A stretch of DNA of 64,000 bases from the NCBI GenBank assembly GCA_965232165.1, contig CBDDOY010000002.1:558001-622000 (forward strand). Direction: 5' to 3'. Source of the DNA: UBA2779 sp965232165 (GTDB taxonomy: Bacteria > Spirochaetota > Spirochaetia > DSM-2461). Below the pieces are notes generated by a model, which did not search any database, was not told the DNA's origin, and worked only from the letters and a program-made list of their open reading frames with translations. Positions 62,040 through 64,000 of the stretch are shown here, in pieces. Made by a program: the position numbers and the translations under genes. Every line of letters starts with the position of its first letter. Within the stretch, counting starts at the first letter, position 1.

Positions 62040-62202
62040 GGGCACCTCTAAAAAACAGCTTCAGGAAATTGACGAAGAAATTTCTGTCGATACAAGGCGG
62101 CAAAAGCTAAGGGCGTAGCTTAAGCTTAGTTGAGTATTTTGACAACGCAGTAGCGGCAGAAAAGATCGAGTCAAGAACTAAATGGGTTTTTTAGAGGTGC
62201 CC
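62040..62202 (+). mobile_element. MITE-like element E6 (163 bp, TSD TTAA)
   Basis: Ends GGGCACCTCTAAAAAAC and GTTTTTTAGAGGTGCCC, flanked by TTAA at 62036-62039 and 62203-62206. Close to E2 and E5 in sequence. Confidence 0.92.
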
Positions 62203-62323
62203 TTAATTCTTTGTCCCCCGTTGTCAGCGTGATTAGCATTGGACCGCCAAGTGCTTATCGGGACAATTCTGAAGAGTTCCATAGAAACATTTTAATGATT
62301 TTCAACAAACCGGTTAGGACCAC

Positions 62324-62352
62324 TTGACAAACAGCCGTTCAATGATTAATCT
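62324..62352 (+). promoter_or_regulatory. Candidate promoter of the repeat-tailed protein gene
   Basis: A perfect TTGACA (62324-62329) and TAATCT (62347-62352) are separated by 17 bases, 32 bases before the ATG at 62385. The -10 keeps the three most conserved bases. Confidence 0.45.
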
Positions 62353-62384
62353 CAACGGAATTGCTTATAAACAGGAGGTGTCTT

Positions 62385-63080
62385 ATGAAAAGAGCGGTTC
62401 TTCTCACATCATTCATTAGTGCGCTCACATTGAGTATTTTCGGCTTGGAAGAAAAAGGAAAGGCGGCAATATATACGTCCAATTCCCAGATCATCCAGAC
62501 TGACGAAATTGCCGTGAATTTTGGTAAGAAATGGAATGTCACCGTTATCATGGACGATGGAGAACGGATTAAAAGCAATCTCGTCATCAATGACATCAAA
62601 AGATTGGAAGTCATTAAATGGGACAATGAGGAAGAGTGGTGGATTGAAGGCAAAGTCATCCTGCAGAGCGAAGCAGAAGGGGAGGAAACTGATAATGCCC
62701 CTAATGACTCCGAATCGGCCGTCCCGAGTCCCAATGGCCCGGAATTCATGATCATCGCCAATCCGGATAGTTTATTTCAGCGGGATGGGAACTACGTCGT
62801 GTATAAAAAATATGATCCAATCAACAATGAACTCGTCGGCAACCGTATATGGAGCAAGTCCATCGTATCGGTGGAATTTGGCGCCAATACCGGCAGTTAC
62901 AAGGTTGATTCATTGGGACATAAGTTCAGCCCTGATTATATATACAGTCCTTACACAGGGGAAAAGATGGAGTTCGGCAACAGCAGCGGCCGTTTCAAGG
63001 TCGATTCGAGTGGCAACAGGTTCAACCCGGAGTATATCTTCAGTCCCTACACGGGCGAGAAGATGGAACTCGGCAAATAG
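62385..63080 (+). CDS. Exported protein with two C-terminal repeats
   Basis: 231 residues; the ATG at 62385 follows AGGAGGTG. A signal peptide (KRAVLLTSFISALTLSIFG) is followed by a beta-rich part (about 25-95) and an acidic, Ser/Asn/Pro linker (about 97-117). The C-terminus has two tandem repeats of about 29 residues (about 171-229), each containing KVDS-x-G-x-(K/R)F-x-P-(D/E)YI and ending SPYTGEKME. I do not recognise the family. Repeat spacing suggests a small beta-structure for binding; the target is unknown. It precedes the aminotransferase gene by 7 bases and may share its transcript. Confidence 0.82.
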   Translation: MKRAVLLTSFISALTLSIFGLEEKGKAAIYTSNSQIIQTDEIAVNFGKKWNVTVIMDDGERIKSNLVINDIKRLEVIKWDNEEEWWIEGKVILQSEAEGEETDNAPNDSESAVPSPNGPEFMIIANPDSLFQRDGNYVVYKKYDPINNELVGNRIWSKSIVSVEFGANTGSYKVDSLGHKFSPDYIYSPYTGEKMEFGNSSGRFKVDSSGNRFNPEYIFSPYTGEKMELGK

Positions 63081-63087
63081 CCTGTTT

Positions 63088-64000
63088 ATGAACTCTGCTC
63101 CAAGCAACTATGTGTTCTACCGTAATCAGCACTGGAACTATCCGAGGATTACTCACGGCAACGGTATTTATCTTTACGATGACACAGGAAAATCCTATAT
63201 TGATGCCTGTTCAGGAGCCGCAGTCGCCAATATAGGCCATGGGAACAAGGAAGTTGCCGCTTTTGCCAAAGACCACATAGAACGCATCGCCTTCACACAC
63301 CTTACACGCTGGACCGTTGACTCCATTGAGAGCTGCGCTGCGGCAATAGCGGAATGGACTCCCCCCAATCTCAATCATATTTATTTCGTTTCAGGCGGGT
63401 CGGAGGCCGTTGAAACCGCATCGAAGATGGCGCGGCAGTATTTCGTGGAACGCGATGGATTAGATTCGACGAAATGGAAGATCATTTCCAAATGGAACGC
63501 CTATCACGGAAGCACACTGGGATCGCTCTCCTTAACCGGTATGCTTAAACGACAGCGGCCATTCTCTCCAATGCTGATAAATTTTCCTAAAATACCCCAA
63601 TTCTATCACTATCGCAACACTTGGGGCTGCGCAACGCTGGAACAAACCAGCATAAGAGCCGCCCAGTCATTGGAAGAAGAACTGCTCCGGCAGGGTCCTG
63701 AAAACGTTGCCGCATTCATTACCGAGCCCATTGTCGGCGCCGCCGCACCGGGGGCCCACCCGACGAAGATATATTTCGACATGGTGAGGGATATCTGCAC
63801 AAAATACGATATACTGCTCATCGTCGATGAAGTCATGTCCGGATTCGGGCGTACAGGAAGAAATTTCGGCTCCGATCACTTCGGGGTCCAGATAGACATC
63901 ATGACCACGGCAAAGGGTATGTCCTGCGGCTACACCCCAATCGGCGCCGCTATCGCGTCGGACAAGGTCTTTGAAACCATCATGCTGAAGGGCTCCGGCG
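63088..64000 (+). CDS. Class III PLP-dependent aminotransferase (3' end outside window)
   Basis: The frame is open from ATG 63088 to the window edge, 304 codons without a stop. Class III features: HGNGIYLYDDTGKSYIDACS and GHGNKEVAAFAKDH near the start, VSGGSEAVETASKMARQYF (cofactor phosphate region), the YHGSTLGSLSLTG block, EPIVGAA, the PLP-ring Asp247 in IVDEVMSGFGRTG, and the Schiff-base Lys276 in TTAKGMSCGYTPIG. Family members move amino groups to or from omega positions (for example in polyamine, beta-alanine or taurine metabolism); the substrate is unknown. It follows the repeat-tailed gene by 7 bases. Confidence 0.93.
   Translation, partial: MNSAPSNYVFYRNQHWNYPRITHGNGIYLYDDTGKSYIDACSGAAVANIGHGNKEVAAFAKDHIERIAFTHLTRWTVDSIESCAAAIAEWTPPNLNHIYFVSGGSEAVETASKMARQYFVERDGLDSTKWKIISKWNAYHGSTLGSLSLTGMLKRQRPFSPMLINFPKIPQFYHYRNTWGCATLEQTSIRAAQSLEEELLRQGPENVAAFITEPIVGAAAPGAHPTKIYFDMVRDICTKYDILLIVDEVMSGFGRTGRNFGSDHFGVQIDIMTTAKGMSCGYTPIGAAIASDKVFETIMLKGSG

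Larger units (their letters stand above)
61876..62384. other. Gap with element E6 between the 577-aa gene and the repeat-tailed gene
   Basis: About 510 bases without a gene. It contains element E6 (62040-62202) and, near the right end, the candidate promoter of the next gene. Bases 61876-62035 show nothing clear. Confidence 0.65.

Noticed and set aside
28534..62202. The six repeated elements as a CRISPR array or remnants of one
   Set aside because: Copies are kilobases apart, about 163 bp long with inverted ends and target duplications; there are no regular spacers and no cas genes.

Overview
The window looks like a chromosomal segment of a spirochaete, probably free-living or environmental. 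The main reason is gene order: dnaG, rpoD, a coiled-coil zinc-ribbon gene, rnpB, a TPR gene, mreB, mreC, mreD, a PBP2 gene and rodA follow one another on the plus strand, an order I remember from Treponema. Adjacent cmk and rpsA genes (fused in some treponemes, as I recall), relaxed lipoboxes and a CHASE2 adenylate cyclase fit the same picture. Species cannot be named from the sequence. A 2-oxoacid:ferredoxin oxidoreductase operon, malate dehydrogenase and a TRAP transporter locus suggest an anaerobic, organic-acid-using metabolism (inference).

Layout. 1-15,974 (plus) is a dense housekeeping run: MBL hydrolase (cut by the left edge), mltG, dnaG, rpoD, zinc-ribbon protein, RNase P RNA, TPR protein, the rod-shape operon mreBCD-mrdA-rodA, and a fused radical SAM/DUF2344 protein. 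28,023-15,944 (minus) is a second compact block: recA, folK, scpA, scpB, an rsuA/rluB-type gene, cmk, rpsA, then an overlapping four-gene signalling cluster (sigma54-type activator, membrane TPR protein, CHASE2 adenylate cyclase, lipoprotein), a small membrane protein and mazG. 28,738-43,603 (mostly plus) holds an ankyrin protein, a CRP-type regulator coupled to a divergent NAD-dependent ligase, spoVG, tRNA-Gln, rplY, pth, tilS, ftsH, an exported protein with EF-hand-like loops, an HtrA-like protease and lepA. 44-64 kb is looser and more accessory: mdh, an ISAs1 pseudogene, an Ldh2-family dehydrogenase, a polyprenyl synthase, a META-domain lipoprotein, the VorB/Kor operon, a rhomboid protease, UspA, a TRAP permease whose binding-protein gene is truncated next to an IS30-type remnant, a VOC protein, rlmE, an unrecognised 577-aa protein, a repeat-tailed exported protein and a class III aminotransferase cut by the right edge.

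The most distinctive signal is a family of six 161-166 bp elements (E1-E6) at 28.5, 43.8, 46.1, 49.6, 59.1 and 62.0 kb. Each has about 17-bp terminal inverted repeats (GGGCACCTCTAAAAAAC) and an exact 4-bp target duplication (TAGA, TTAA, TATA, ACTA, TGTA, TTAA). They encode no protein and look like MITEs. A second GC-rich repeat family of about 107-125 bp lies close to three of them, and shorter copies of its hairpin core sit just after ligA and lepA. All the repeats and IS remnants lie to the right of 28 kb; the two core blocks on the left have none.

How the genes work together: the left part links replication, transcription, RNA processing and cell-wall elongation. The minus-strand block links recombination, chromosome segregation (ScpAB), translation (S1) and a cAMP-producing module, and a possible cAMP receptor (CRP-type) lies at 30.2 kb. 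Possible switch sites are a run of ten G in the start of mreC and a run of eight G at the ribosome-binding position of the TRAP permease.
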